Origin: CAZGLK01 sp964526375
GTDB taxonomy: Bacteria > Patescibacteriota > Minisyncoccia > JACQLN01
Length of the DNA: 60,722 nt
Assembly: GCA_964526375.1 (NCBI GenBank)
Contig: CAZGLK010000002.1
Coordinates: forward strand, 1 to 60,722
Direction of reading: 5' to 3'
Below the pieces are notes generated by a model. It searched no databases and was not told where the DNA came from. It was given only the letters and a program-made list of their open reading frames with translations. Shown piece by piece: positions 45,961 through 54,507 of this stretch. Both the position numbers and the translations under genes were made by a program. Within the stretch, counting starts at the first letter, position 1; each line of letters begins with the position of its first letter.

Positions 45961-47970
45961 TTACAAAGTTTTCAAATAATCCCTCAATAAAATTGCTTTT
46001 TCAAAATCCCACTCGGCGATGGCGTGTTTTAGGTCGCGTTCCAGCTCTTTTTTGGTTTTGGTTTTTAGCCAGATTTTTTCGGGTTCGGGCGTGGCGGGCA
46101 GGGCTCTCACTTCTTTTTTAATGGGTTGGGGTTTAAGGTTGTTGTCTTTATTAAATTTTTCCTGGAAGGCCCGGCGGCGGTTGGTTTCTTTTATGGCCGC
46201 GCGCATGGAGGCGGTTGTTCTGTCGGCATACATTATAACTTGCCCCTGCAGATGCCGGGCCGCCCGGCCGATGGTTTGCACCAGAGTCGTCTCGTTTCTT
46301 AAAAAACCCTCTTTGTCGGCGTCAAAAATCAAAATCAAAGAAACCTCGGGCAGGTCCAGCCCTTCCCGCAGAAGGTTGACCCCCACCAGCGCGTCAACCT
46401 TGCCGCTGCGCAAGTCATTTAATATCTCGGGGCGGTTTAATGTTTTTATTTCGGAATGAAGATAAGCCGCCTTCACTCCAGCCCGGGCCAGGTGTTCGGC
46501 CAAATCCTCGGCCAGCCGCTTGGTGATTACGGTTATCAAAACCCGCTCACCCCTTTTGACGCGCTCGCCGATTTCTTTTAACGCGTCATCTATTTGTTTT
46601 TCCGTCGGCCGTACCTCAACTTGTGGGTCTAAAATATGGGTGGGGCGAATCAGCTGCTCGGCGACAAAAGTTTGATGGTGTTTCTTTGAGTTCAGTATCT
46701 CGTATTCCCCCGGTGTGGCCGAAGAAAATATCACTTGGTCTATTTTTTCTTCCCATTCGTTAAACTTGAGCGGCCGGTTGTCCAAGGCCGAGGGCAGGCG
46801 GAAGCCGTGTGTTACCAAAGTTTCTTTGCGGGCGCGGTCGCCGTTATACATGCCTTTTATTTGCGGCAGGCTCATGTGAGATTCGTCCACTATCATCAGC
46901 AAATCTTTGGCCCCGCCTTCGCCACCCACTTCGCTAAAGTTTCGAGGGTCGAGAAGGCTATGGCGGGCAAGGAAGAAGTCTATCAGCGAGAACGGCGGCG
47001 AGCCCGGCTCTCTAAAGGAAAGATGCCGCGAGTAGTTTTCTATGCCCGAACAATAGCCAGCCTCGGCCAGCATTTCCAAATCGTAATGAGTGCGCTGTTC
47101 CAGCCGTGCCGCCTCCAAAATCTTTTTTTCTTGGCGCAGTTTGTGAAGCTCGTCTTTAAGCTCGGCTTCAATGTTGGCCAGGGCAATTTTTAGTTTGGCT
47201 TCTTCGGTAATAAAATGTTTGGCCGGGAACAACGCGAAATTATCAACAACGGCTTTTTGCGAGTGCTGGATTTTTTCTATGCGCGAGCCGTCAAAGTAAA
47301 CACGAACACTGGCCTGGCCGGTGGGCAGGATTATTTCAACCGTTTCGCCCTTAAAGCTAAAAGTGCCCGGCTCGGCGGCAATGTTGTTGCGGTGAAACTG
47401 CATCAGCACCAGCCGCCGGGCTAAATCCCGCCGCGACATGGCCAGGCCGATTTTTAACTCAACGGCGATTTTTTGGTACTCGTTGGGGTCGCCGATGTTA
47501 TAGATGCACGATACCGAGGCGACTATAATCGTATCCGGCCGCGTTAACACCGCTTGCGTGGCGGCGTGGCGCAATTTATCAATCGTCTCGTTGATTTGGG
47601 CGTCTTTTTCTATGTAGGTGTCGGTTTGGGGAATGTAAGCCTCGGGTTGGTAGTAGTCGTAGTAGGACACAAAATAATGGACCTCGTTTTGAGGAAAGAA
47701 ATCTTTGAATTCCTGATACAGTTGCCAGGCCAAAGTTTTGTTGTGCGAAATTACCAAAGTCGGCTTTTGGATTTTTTCAATCACATTAGCCAAAGTAAAA
47801 GTTTTGCCCGAGCCGGTCACTCCCAGCAGAGTTTGGTATTTGGCGCCCGACATTAAACTAGCCGTCAGTTGTCGGATTGCTTCTGGTTGGTCTCCTGTAG
47901 GCTGGAACGGACTTTTGAGCTTAAATTTGGGCTGGGGTTGACAAGATTGCATATGGGGTTTATATTGCAT
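45961..47970 (-). CDS. uvrB: Excinuclease ABC subunit B
   Basis: 669 aa. Walker A LLGVTGSGKTFTLANVI at about residues 43-59; beta-hairpin region YYDYYQPEAYIPQTDTYIEK (~100-120); helicase motifs DEVVDES-like (LMIVDESHMSLPQIKGMYNG) and the end QTIGRAARHLQGQVIMYAD; C-terminal UvrC-binding motif (RDLKHAIAEWDFEKAILLRD). It verifies DNA damage and hands over to UvrC in nucleotide excision repair. Length is standard. Neither uvrA nor uvrC is in the window. Confidence 0.97.
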   Translation of the reverse strand: MQYKPHMQSCQPQPKFKLKSPFQPTGDQPEAIRQLTASLMSGAKYQTLLGVTGSGKTFTLANVIEKIQKPTLVISHNKTLAWQLYQEFKDFFPQNEVHYFVSYYDYYQPEAYIPQTDTYIEKDAQINETIDKLRHAATQAVLTRPDTIIVASVSCIYNIGDPNEYQKIAVELKIGLAMSRRDLARRLVLMQFHRNNIAAEPGTFSFKGETVEIILPTGQASVRVYFDGSRIEKIQHSQKAVVDNFALFPAKHFITEEAKLKIALANIEAELKDELHKLRQEKKILEAARLEQRTHYDLEMLAEAGYCSGIENYSRHLSFREPGSPPFSLIDFFLARHSLLDPRNFSEVGGEGGAKDLLMIVDESHMSLPQIKGMYNGDRARKETLVTHGFRLPSALDNRPLKFNEWEEKIDQVIFSSATPGEYEILNSKKHHQTFVAEQLIRPTHILDPQVEVRPTEKQIDDALKEIGERVKRGERVLITVITKRLAEDLAEHLARAGVKAAYLHSEIKTLNRPEILNDLRSGKVDALVGVNLLREGLDLPEVSLILIFDADKEGFLRNETTLVQTIGRAARHLQGQVIMYADRTTASMRAAIKETNRRRAFQEKFNKDNNLKPQPIKKEVRALPATPEPEKIWLKTKTKKELERDLKHAIAEWDFEKAILLRDYLKTL

Positions 47971-48092
47971 AACAAGCTCTTTACCTACATTGAACCCTCA
48001 AGCCGAGTGTTCGGCTTCAAAGGTCAATTTCAGGGTAAAAGATAGCATTTTGTTCTTTAAGTTCAAACCCTAAAAAATAGGAGAGTTGCAAA

Positions 48093-48440
48093 ATGGATGC
48101 CATGAATATTTATCAAAGAGGCCGCAGCGGGTTTATGGAACTGCGGACACTAACACAAGAGCTTCGTTCTGCTTGTTCAGTTCAAAGAGACGGTGGCGAA
48201 GCCATTGTTGTAACTGACGGTAAAATGGGCCCCGTCGATGATCATCAAGGGATCAAGACGTTGTTAAGGTTGGGTAGCCTTCCCACAGTTTTACTTGTGC
48301 CTATCGGGGCTATGCTTCGTGACTACGATTGCATGGCAGGCGCATATTGTTGGGAGTGGAACGGTAAGACATTTGCATCTAAAGGTCCTCTTTTAGCCGT
48401 CTTACTGGGACAGTGTGAGGGCCATCGGCTTTCTGCATAG
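48093..48440 (+). CDS. Small protein of unknown function in its own unit
   Basis: 115 aa with Shine-Dalgarno taggagag 10 nt upstream. Mixed alpha/beta (LRTLTQELRSACSVQRDGGE, then VVTDGKMGPVDDHQGIKTLL, PTVLLVPIGAM). It has no signal peptide and no motif I recognise. A boxA-like word TGTTCTTTAA (48051-48060) precedes it and a perfect terminator follows, so it is a monocistronic unit, the same design as the gene at 58218. Its start at 48093 is followed by an alternative ATG at 48102. Confidence 0.75.
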   Translation: MDAMNIYQRGRSGFMELRTLTQELRSACSVQRDGGEAIVVTDGKMGPVDDHQGIKTLLRLGSLPTVLLVPIGAMLRDYDCMAGAYCWEWNGKTFASKGPLLAVLLGQCEGHRLSA

Positions 48441-48466
48441 CTCGCAAAAACGTAAGCTCGGTTTTA

Positions 48467-48495
48467 CCCCCCTAACGGATGGGGGGTTTCTTTTT
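48467..48495 (+). terminator. Intrinsic terminator
   Basis: cccccc (48467-48472), loop taacggat, gggggg (48481-48486), then tttcttttt. Confidence 0.9.
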
Positions 48496-48520
48496 GTCCA
48501 AAATGTGTTAAGATATCTGC

Positions 48521-48814
48521 ATGGGTGACATAGAAAGAATAAAAGATAGTATTGTGCCGATATTAGAACGCAATGACATCGATTTTGCGGCGCTTTTTGG
48601 TTCTTATGCCAAAGGTAATGTTAATAGTGACAGCGATGTTGATTTGTTGGTTAGGTTTTCACGGCCGAAGAGCTTATTTGACATTGCCGGAATAGAAATA
48701 GATATTGAAGAAAGTTTGGGCAAAGAAGTGGATTTAGTTACTGAAGATTCACTTAGCCCTTATATTAAAGATAGTGTTATTAAAGAATCAAAAGTTATTT
48801 ATGGAAAGAGATGA
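48521..48814 (+). CDS. mntA: MNT-domain antitoxin (MntA-like nucleotidyltransferase)
   Basis: 97 aa. The minimal nucleotidyltransferase signature AALFGSYAKGNVNSDSDVDL has the GSxAxG and the DxD pair. In the HepT-MntA (type VII) toxin-antitoxin system, MntA inactivates HepT by adding AMP units to a Tyr. The toxin gene overlaps by 14 nt downstream, an ordering seen in many such pairs. LVRFSRPKSLFDIAGIEIDI continues the fold. Confidence 0.93.
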   Translation: MGDIERIKDSIVPILERNDIDFAALFGSYAKGNVNSDSDVDLLVRFSRPKSLFDIAGIEIDIEESLGKEVDLVTEDSLSPYIKDSVIKESKVIYGKR

Positions 48815-49130
48815 AGTTTATCTAAAGCACATCCTGGACGCGATTGTTATTATAGAGGATTATGTTAGAGATGTTAATTTTGGCGAGTTTTTGAACAACA
48901 AGTTGTTGCAAGATGGTGTTGTTCGTGAGCTTGAAATTGTTGGTGAGGCCGCTAAAAATTTGTCGCAAGATTTTAAAGAAAGGTATAACGATATTCCTTG
49001 GAGAAAAATAATGGGCATGCGAAATAGATTGATCCACGAATATTTCGGCGTCAGCTTAAAAGCCGTTTGGCAGACAGTATCGAAAGATTTACCCCAGTTG
49101 AAAAAATGGATAGAGGGCATCATGGTGTAA
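48801..49130 (+). CDS. hepT: HEPN-domain toxin (HepT-like)
   Basis: 109 aa from ATG 48801; the in-frame start at 48774 adds codons overlapping mntA. All-helical HEPN fold with the RX4HXY motif as RNRLIHEYF, near residues 75-84; Arg and His form the RNase site and Tyr is the modification target of MntA. EIVGEAAKNLSQDFKERYND precedes it. A dimeric RNase kept inactive by MntA. Confidence 0.93.
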   Translation: MERDEVYLKHILDAIVIIEDYVRDVNFGEFLNNKLLQDGVVRELEIVGEAAKNLSQDFKERYNDIPWRKIMGMRNRLIHEYFGVSLKAVWQTVSKDLPQLKKWIEGIMV

Positions 49131-49161
49131 CAATGCTATCTCAACAAAAGGTCTGTTTTTA

Positions 49162-49198
49162 ACCGAGCCAGCAAGAGCATCTGCTCGGTTTTTGTTTT
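49162..49198 (+). terminator. Intrinsic terminator after hepT
   Basis: accgagc (49162-49168) pairs with gctcggt (49183-49189), followed by tttttgttttt. Confidence 0.85.
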
Positions 49199-49258
49199 TG
49201 TGCTAGACTAAGATCAGTGATAGGATTTTACCTGTTTGGCGTATCTTGTTTCTAACCC

Positions 49259-49840
49259 ATGATCGGTTATCTGGAAGGCGAACTTATTAAAAAATACGAC
49301 CGGCGCTGTATTCTTAAATGCGGCTCTTTGGGCTACCGCGTTTTTATGGGCAACAACGCACTTAGCAAGATACAAGAAAATGGCGCTGTCGTCAAAATAT
49401 TTACCCACCCTCACCAACGCGAAGACGCCCAGGAATTATATGGCTTTTTGAACCCGGAGGAACTGGACCTTTTTGAGATGCTTATTACGGTTTCGGGCGT
49501 GGGGCCGCGCACGGCCCTGGTTTTAACCGACGAGGTGCCTTTTGACATGCTGGTGGGGGCAATCACCCACGGTGACGAAAATATTTTTAGGCGGGTGACC
49601 GGTATTGGTCAAAAAACGGCCCAGCGAATAATTATTGAACTAAAACAAAAAGCTGTGGTTCTGGCGGCCGGTTTGGAATCGGGCGGCGCCAGCATCAGCC
49701 AAGACGCCGATGTTTTGGAGGCCTTAAAGAGCTTGGGTTACTCGGCCTATCAAGCCCGCGAAGCCCTGAAGCAGGTACCGGCCGGGATCAAAGGGGTGGA
49801 GAAGAGGTTGGAGGAGGCTCTCAAAATCTTGGCGAAATAA
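49259..49840 (+). CDS. ruvA: Holliday junction DNA-binding protein RuvA
   Basis: 193 aa. OB-fold start MIGYLEGELIKKYDRRCILK and FTHPHQREDAQELYGFLNPE; two HhH motifs (LLITVSGVGPRTALVLTDE-like and RVTGIGQKTAQRIIIELKQK); C-terminal RuvB-binding domain (DVLEALKSLGYSAYQAREAL). A tetramer that binds four-way junctions and loads RuvB. Standard length. The next gap has IR-C words. Confidence 0.97.
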   Translation: MIGYLEGELIKKYDRRCILKCGSLGYRVFMGNNALSKIQENGAVVKIFTHPHQREDAQELYGFLNPEELDLFEMLITVSGVGPRTALVLTDEVPFDMLVGAITHGDENIFRRVTGIGQKTAQRIIIELKQKAVVLAAGLESGGASISQDADVLEALKSLGYSAYQAREALKQVPAGIKGVEKRLEEALKILAK

Positions 49841-49857
49841 ACTTTGTGATGCGGGGT

Positions 49858-49900
49858 GAATCATGAATTATGAATCATGAATTATGAATAAGGAATTATG
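49858..49900. repeat. IR-C words overlapping a gene start
   Basis: atcatgaattatgaatcatg and aattatgaataaggaattat. The ATG used by the FemAB-like gene (49884) is one of these repeated ATGs, and its first residues (MNKEL) are repeat-coded. Confidence 0.7.
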
Positions 49901-50792
49901 GGACAAGAAAGCGACTGATTTTGGCGGTGAATTTCTGCAAAGCTGGGAGTGGGGTGAGTTCCAGGAAAGTTTGGGCAAGAAGGTAATAAAGTTTTTTGAC
50001 GATGATTTGGGTTTGGCGCAGATTGTAATCACTTCCTTGCCGCTGGGGCTCTCGTGGGCCTATGTGCCTCGCGGGCCGGTGTTTTTTAACCCCGAACGAG
50101 CCCAAGATTTAGCGGACAAAATTGTCCGAGCGATGCCGGCTGGTTGTGTTTTTGTGGTTTTGGAGCCGGCTGATCGCGTCAGTCTGTCTTGGAAAAAATT
50201 CAAGCCCCGCCAGCCGGTTGAAACCGTGGCGCTGGATTTGTCCCAGAGCGAAGGGGAATTGTTGGATGCCATGAATCCTAAAACACGCTACTCCATTAGG
50301 CGATCATTAACCAGCGGCTTGGATTTTGCGGAGGTAGAAGATGTTTCGGAGTTTTATAAACTTTTAGTCTCAACCGCCCGCCGCCAATCTTTTAGAACTT
50401 ACCCCGAGATTTATTTTAAGCGCATGGTAGAGGCGATCGGTAAAAGCAATGTTAAAATTCTCGGCGCGCGTCACCAAGGCAAATTGCTCTCGGCCGGACT
50501 GTTTGTGATTTTTGGCTCCACGGCCTTTTACCTTCACAGCGGCTCGGATTACGAGTCGCACTCGCTGATGGCGCCGTATTTTATGCACTGGGAGGCGATT
50601 AAATATTTTCGAGCGCGCGGCTTAAAGAGTTATGATTTTTGGGGCATAGACGCCCAGCGCTGGCCGGGTATAACCCGTTTCAAAACCCGCTTCGGCGGCA
50701 CAGTAAAAACATACCCAGGCGCTTATGTTAAAGTATTAAAGCCGTTTTGGTTTGGAGTATATCAATTGGCTAAGAAGTTTAATGTTGGATGA
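49884..50792 (+). CDS. FemAB-like aminoacyltransferase (peptidoglycan branching family)
   Basis: 302 aa. FemX/FemAB-type tandem GNAT fold: FLQSWEWGEFQESLGKKVIK near the start, LSWAYVPRGPVFF, MNPKTRYSIRRSLTSGLDFA in the middle and YDFWGIDAQRWPGITRFKTR near the end, a typical motif of the family. These enzymes move amino acids from aminoacyl-tRNA to the peptide stem of lipid II. The stop overlaps the start of a Mur ligase gene (ATGA at 50789-50792), which fits with joint work on the cell-wall precursor. Confidence 0.9.
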   Translation: MNKELWDKKATDFGGEFLQSWEWGEFQESLGKKVIKFFDDDLGLAQIVITSLPLGLSWAYVPRGPVFFNPERAQDLADKIVRAMPAGCVFVVLEPADRVSLSWKKFKPRQPVETVALDLSQSEGELLDAMNPKTRYSIRRSLTSGLDFAEVEDVSEFYKLLVSTARRQSFRTYPEIYFKRMVEAIGKSNVKILGARHQGKLLSAGLFVIFGSTAFYLHSGSDYESHSLMAPYFMHWEAIKYFRARGLKSYDFWGIDAQRWPGITRFKTRFGGTVKTYPGAYVKVLKPFWFGVYQLAKKFNVG

Positions 50793-52096
50793 GACGCATT
50801 CTTAAGAAAATTGCCCCGCATATTTTGATCTCGGCCTATCATTATTTGTGGGCTATTTTTGCGGCGGCGTATTACGGCTGGCCCAGCCGCAAAATGGCGG
50901 TGATCGGGGTAACGGGCACTAAGGGCAAAACCTCCACGGCTAACTTTATTTGGTCGTGTCTTAACTCATCGGGTTTGAAGACTGGTTTGATCGGCACGGC
51001 CAACATTAGAATCGGCCATCAGGAGTGGTTTAACAAATATCACATGACCATGCCCGGCCGTTTGATTTTGCAGGGCTTGCTGGCGCAAATGGTCAAGGCT
51101 GGCTGCAAATACTGCATTGTTGAAACCACTTCCGAGGGCATCAAACAATGGCGGCACAAAGGCATCAGTTACGACATGGCCGCTTTTACCAACCTTACGC
51201 CTGAACATCTGGAGGCCCACGGCAGTTTTGAGGCCTATAAAAAAACTAAGGGCAAGCTGTTTGCCTCTTTGGCCAAATCCAAGCATAAAATTATTAGCGG
51301 GCAAAAAATCAAGAAGCTGACTATAGTCAATAATGACAGCTCGCACGCAGACTATTTCTTAAGTTTTAAGGCCGACAAAAAAATAACTTTTGGTTTTGGC
51401 GCCGGTGCTGATTACACGGCCGAAAATATCAAAGCGGACGTTAGCGGGGTGGATTTTGAAGTTGGAAGCGAAGAATATCATCTCAATATCATGGGCATCT
51501 TTAATGTTTATAACGCTCTGCCGGCCATAGTTATTGGCCGGGAGATTGGTTTGTCGGCCGATGCGATACGAAGGGGCCTTGCTGATCTCAAACTTATCCC
51601 CGGCCGAATGGAACTGATAGACGAAGGCCAGGATTTTACGGTTATTGTGGATTATGCTCACGAGAAGGAAAGTATGATGGCACTTTTGGAAACGGCCGTG
51701 GCGATGAGATCTGCCTCGTCTAAGATAATTATTTTGCTGGGCGCCGAGGGCGGCGGGCGTGACAAGGCCAAGCGCCCCGTAATGGGTGAACTGGCGGCTA
51801 AAACGGTTGATGTCGTGATTGTCAGCAATGTGGATCCCTATGACGACGATCCGCGGCAGATTTTGGAAGATATTGCCGCGGCCGCCGAGCGGTCGGGCAA
51901 ATCAAGGGACACGAATCTTTTTGTAATAGAAGATCGCCGTTTGGGCATTGTTCGGGCTTTGGAGTTGGCGCGATCGGGTGATATTGTTTTAATAACCGGC
52001 AAAGGCGCGGAGCAGTCCATGATAATTAAAGGGCATCGGCTGGAGTGGGATGATAGAGAGGTGGTGAGGGAAGAAATACGGAGAGCAGAGAAGTAA
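50789..52096 (+). CDS. Mur ligase (MurE-like), copy 1
   Basis: 435 aa. ATP-binding P-loop GVTGTKGKTSTANFIW at about residues 38-53; ETTSEGIKQWRHKGISYDMA and FTNLTPEHLEAHGSFEAYKK follow the MurE pattern; VIVDYAHEKESMMALL is the central-to-C-terminal hinge and LITGKGAEQSMIIKGHRLEW the end. It lacks the N-terminal UDP-binding domain of full MurE (about 480-500 aa). It presumably adds an amino acid to the UDP-MurNAc-peptide or to a related substrate. Coupled to the FemAB-like gene. Confidence 0.9.
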   Translation: MRRILKKIAPHILISAYHYLWAIFAAAYYGWPSRKMAVIGVTGTKGKTSTANFIWSCLNSSGLKTGLIGTANIRIGHQEWFNKYHMTMPGRLILQGLLAQMVKAGCKYCIVETTSEGIKQWRHKGISYDMAAFTNLTPEHLEAHGSFEAYKKTKGKLFASLAKSKHKIISGQKIKKLTIVNNDSSHADYFLSFKADKKITFGFGAGADYTAENIKADVSGVDFEVGSEEYHLNIMGIFNVYNALPAIVIGREIGLSADAIRRGLADLKLIPGRMELIDEGQDFTVIVDYAHEKESMMALLETAVAMRSASSKIIILLGAEGGGRDKAKRPVMGELAAKTVDVVIVSNVDPYDDDPRQILEDIAAAAERSGKSRDTNLFVIEDRRLGIVRALELARSGDIVLITGKGAEQSMIIKGHRLEWDDREVVREEIRRAEK

Positions 52097-52217
52097 TTTC
52101 TAATTTCCAATATCTAATTTCTAATGAATGTTCAATGCTCAAGCCCCAATGTCAAAGATAATTGGACATTGGTTATTGGGATTTTATTGGAAATTGGGAA
52201 TTGGATATTGGAAATTA
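52094..52217. repeat. IR-F palindromic element
   Basis: taatttctaatttccaatat on the left; ttggaaattgggaattggat on the right. It lies between the two Mur ligase genes; the first gene's stop is at its left edge. Confidence 0.75.
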
Positions 52218-52239
52218 TGGACTCTGAAAAACGACGATT

Positions 52240-53693
52240 ATGCGTTTATTGAAAGTGTTACTTAAAAAAGCAACTCCAGCCTCGCTATGGAATCTGGCTC
52301 ATTGGATGTTCGGTTTTGCGGCCGCGGCCGTGTGCCGTTTTCCTTCGCGCAAAATGGTTGTTATTGGAGTAACCGGCACCAACGGCAAGTCCACGGTGGT
52401 GGAATTGATTCACGCGACCTTAAGCAGTTTTGGTTGGAATGTGGCGGCGATGTAATCGGTGAGGTGGTGGCTTAAGGATGAAGTTCAAGACAATGCTTCC
52501 GGTTTGAGCATGGCCGGCGGTTGGCAGCTGCAGAGATTTTTGAAAAAGGCGGCCGCGGCTGGCTGCCAGTATTTTGTTTTGGAAACCACCTCGCAGGGTT
52601 TGGTTCAGCACCGCGCTGCCGCTGTTAATTTTGATGTTGCGGTTATAACCAACCTGCGGCCGGAGCACATTGAAAGCCACGGCTCTTTTGAGAAATACCG
52701 TTCGGCCAAGGCCAAGCTTTTTAAGAAACTCCGTTTGGGAAAGGGCGGTGTCCGAAAAATAAATGTAGTGAATTTGGATGACCCTTCAGCCTTTTTTTAC
52801 GCTCACTTCAAGTCAGATGAGCACTGGGGTTACGGTTTATTTGAAGTTAACAAACGCCCTGGCCTGGAGTGTCTGGTGCCAGAGAGCATTAAGTTTTCGG
52901 GCGACGGCATCAGTTTTGAGCTGGATAATGAAAAGTATNNNNNNNNNNTATGACTGGGGAAATGGGGCTGCTTCCGAAGCTGTAATGCGTATATGGGAAC
53001 ATTTTCCGGAATTGTTTGCAGCAGATGACTTGCATAGGAGATAGTTTGTGAACAAATACAAGTGATTACAATGAAAAGTATGAAAGTAGTTTGGTGGGCG
53101 ATACCAATTTATATAATGTTCTAGCCGCCTCGGCTGTGGCCCAGGCTCTAAAAATACCCCAGCGGCACGTTAAAGCGGCTCTTAAAAATTTTAAGGGCAC
53201 GCCCGGGCGAATGGAAATAATCCAGCGCGAGCCCTTTATGGTTTGCCTGGACTATGCCCACACGCCCGATGCCTTGGAAAGTTTGTATCGTTTGGCGCGA
53301 TCGCTCTGGTTGGGCGGAAAAGGGCGGCTTATTGCCGTTTTTGGCGCGGCTGGCGGCGGGCGCGATAAGTGGAAGCGGCCGCAGATGGGTGCTATCGCCG
53401 ATAAGTTTTGCGACGAGATTATTCTTGCCGAAGAGGACCCTCACGAGGAAGACCCTGAAAATATTATTCACGATATTGCCGCCGGCATAAAGGAAAAAAA
53501 CTACCGCAGAATTTTGGATCGCCGCTTGGCTATCCGCTCGGCTTTGGAATCGGCCCGCGCTGGTGATGTGGTGCTGATAACCGGCAAAGGCGCCGAGAAA
53601 ACCATGACAACCAAATTCGGCTGCCTGCCCTGGGATGAAAAAACGGTTGTTTTAGACGAGCTGGTTAAATTGCAAAAATTGCAAAAAAAGTAA
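52240..53693 (+). pseudogene. Mur ligase (MurE-like), copy 2, interrupted by a stop and an assembly gap
   Basis: A paralogue of the preceding gene. The P-loop GVTGTNGKSTVVELIHATL is followed by WNVAAM and then an in-frame TAA (52453-52455); the same frame continues (SVRWWLKDEVQDNASG, FVLETTSQGLVQHRA, ITNLRPEHIESHGSFEKY) to the N gap. After the gap the frame resumes at 53073 (EKYESSLVGDTNLYNV) and ends with LITGKGAEKTMTTKFGCLPW. The word aatgaaaagtat occurs on both sides of the gap (52927-52938 and 53070-53081), so the 127 nt from 52949 may be misplaced contig end. The stop could be a sequencing error (TCA to TAA) or a true pseudogene. Confidence 0.75.
52939..52948. other. Assembly gap (10 N)
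   Basis: Ten N. The following segment 52949-53069 has no continuity with the Mur ligase frame and ends in a copy of the pre-gap 12-mer, consistent with wrongly joined contig ends. Its reading (DWGNGAASEAVMRIWEHFPE) may be part of another gene. Confidence 0.9.
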
Positions 53694-53735
53694 TGTTAAC
53701 AACTCTTGCACGATCGTATCAAGAGTGTTAACATT
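53691..53735. repeat. IR-G palindrome copy 2
   Basis: taatgttaacaactcttgca then cgatcgtatcaagagtgtta: outer GTTAAC, inner actctt/aagagt and central CGATCG. It lies 26 nt before the PaaX/Cas2-like gene. Confidence 0.88.
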
Positions 53736-53761
53736 AAATTTAGATCATAATTTGGATCACA

Positions 53762-54289
53762 ATGACGGATAATAATTCTTTAACCAGATCGATTTTGGAG
53801 AAATTGCAAGAAGCGGGCGAGTTAACCCTAGATGCGGTACTGCCCCAGAGCCGAGTTGAAGCCAGAGTATGGCGGACTCTTTTGGGATTGCCTGCCGGAT
53901 ACGAATTTTCTCCCAGAACATTTTCGGCCGTGCTCTCTCGTCTTAAAAAACAGGGTTTAGTATCTAAATCGGGCAGTCATAGGAAGTCTTTGTGGTCTCT
54001 GGCCAGAAAGGGCAGTGATGCTTTGGTGGATGTTATTGATTCGGAGTTGCCGCCTGAGGACGGCATTATTAGGTTGGTGATGTTTGATATTCCCGAGAAA
54101 GAAAGAAGAAAAAGGGATTTGGTGCGTTTGGAATTAGCGGCCTGCGGTTACAGCAAACTTCAAAGAAGCGTTTGGCTTGGTTATCGTCCCTTGCCGGATA
54201 AATTTATGAAATCCCTAGACGACCTAAAACTTAAAGGTAAGCTGCACATAGTCAGTGTCGACAAAGGCGGCACTTTAGAGATGGTTTGA
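53762..54289 (+). CDS. PaaX-like winged-helix protein with Cas2-like C-terminal domain
   Basis: 175 aa. The N-terminal half reads as a winged helix (FSPRTFSAVLSRLKKQGLVS, KSGSHRKSLWSLARKG). The C-terminal half IIRLVMFDIPEKERRKRDLV, then LAACGYSKLQRSVWLGYRPL, has the ferredoxin-like pattern shared by PaaX regulators and Cas2. With no CRISPR array or cas1 in the window, a transcriptional regulator is the better call. Two IR-G palindromes bracket it (53691 and 54342), with a third at 55698, and they may be its operators. Confidence 0.85.
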   Translation: MTDNNSLTRSILEKLQEAGELTLDAVLPQSRVEARVWRTLLGLPAGYEFSPRTFSAVLSRLKKQGLVSKSGSHRKSLWSLARKGSDALVDVIDSELPPEDGIIRLVMFDIPEKERRKRDLVRLELAACGYSKLQRSVWLGYRPLPDKFMKSLDDLKLKGKLHIVSVDKGGTLEMV

Positions 54290-54341
54290 TGGTGCGATGT
54301 CAAACGTTTCTATTGTTTCTATCCGCAAGCCGTAAACGGTT

Positions 54342-54385
54342 ATTGTTAACAAAAATTATACGATCGGATGATAGTTGTTAACAAT
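54342..54385. repeat. IR-G palindrome copy 3
   Basis: attgttaacaaaaattatac then gatcggatgatagttgttaa. It lies 53 nt after the PaaX/Cas2-like gene. Confidence 0.85.
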
Positions 54386-54507
54386 GTTTGATTTGAGAAA
54401 TCTGATGTCTAATCCTAATCCGGTGTCCAGAATGTCTGAAATGTCTAGTGTTTAAAGTGCGTCCGACTGGTTTTGCGGCAACTGGGTGAGAGTGATAAGA
54501 TTAAACC

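Noticed and set aside
52453..52455. Stop-codon reassignment (TAA or TGA)
   Set aside because: TAA and TGA end many intact genes here; a single in-frame TAA in a damaged scaffold area is better explained by error or decay.
53762..54289. Stand-alone cas2
   Set aside because: The N-terminal winged helix and lack of cas1/array favour a PaaX-like regulator.
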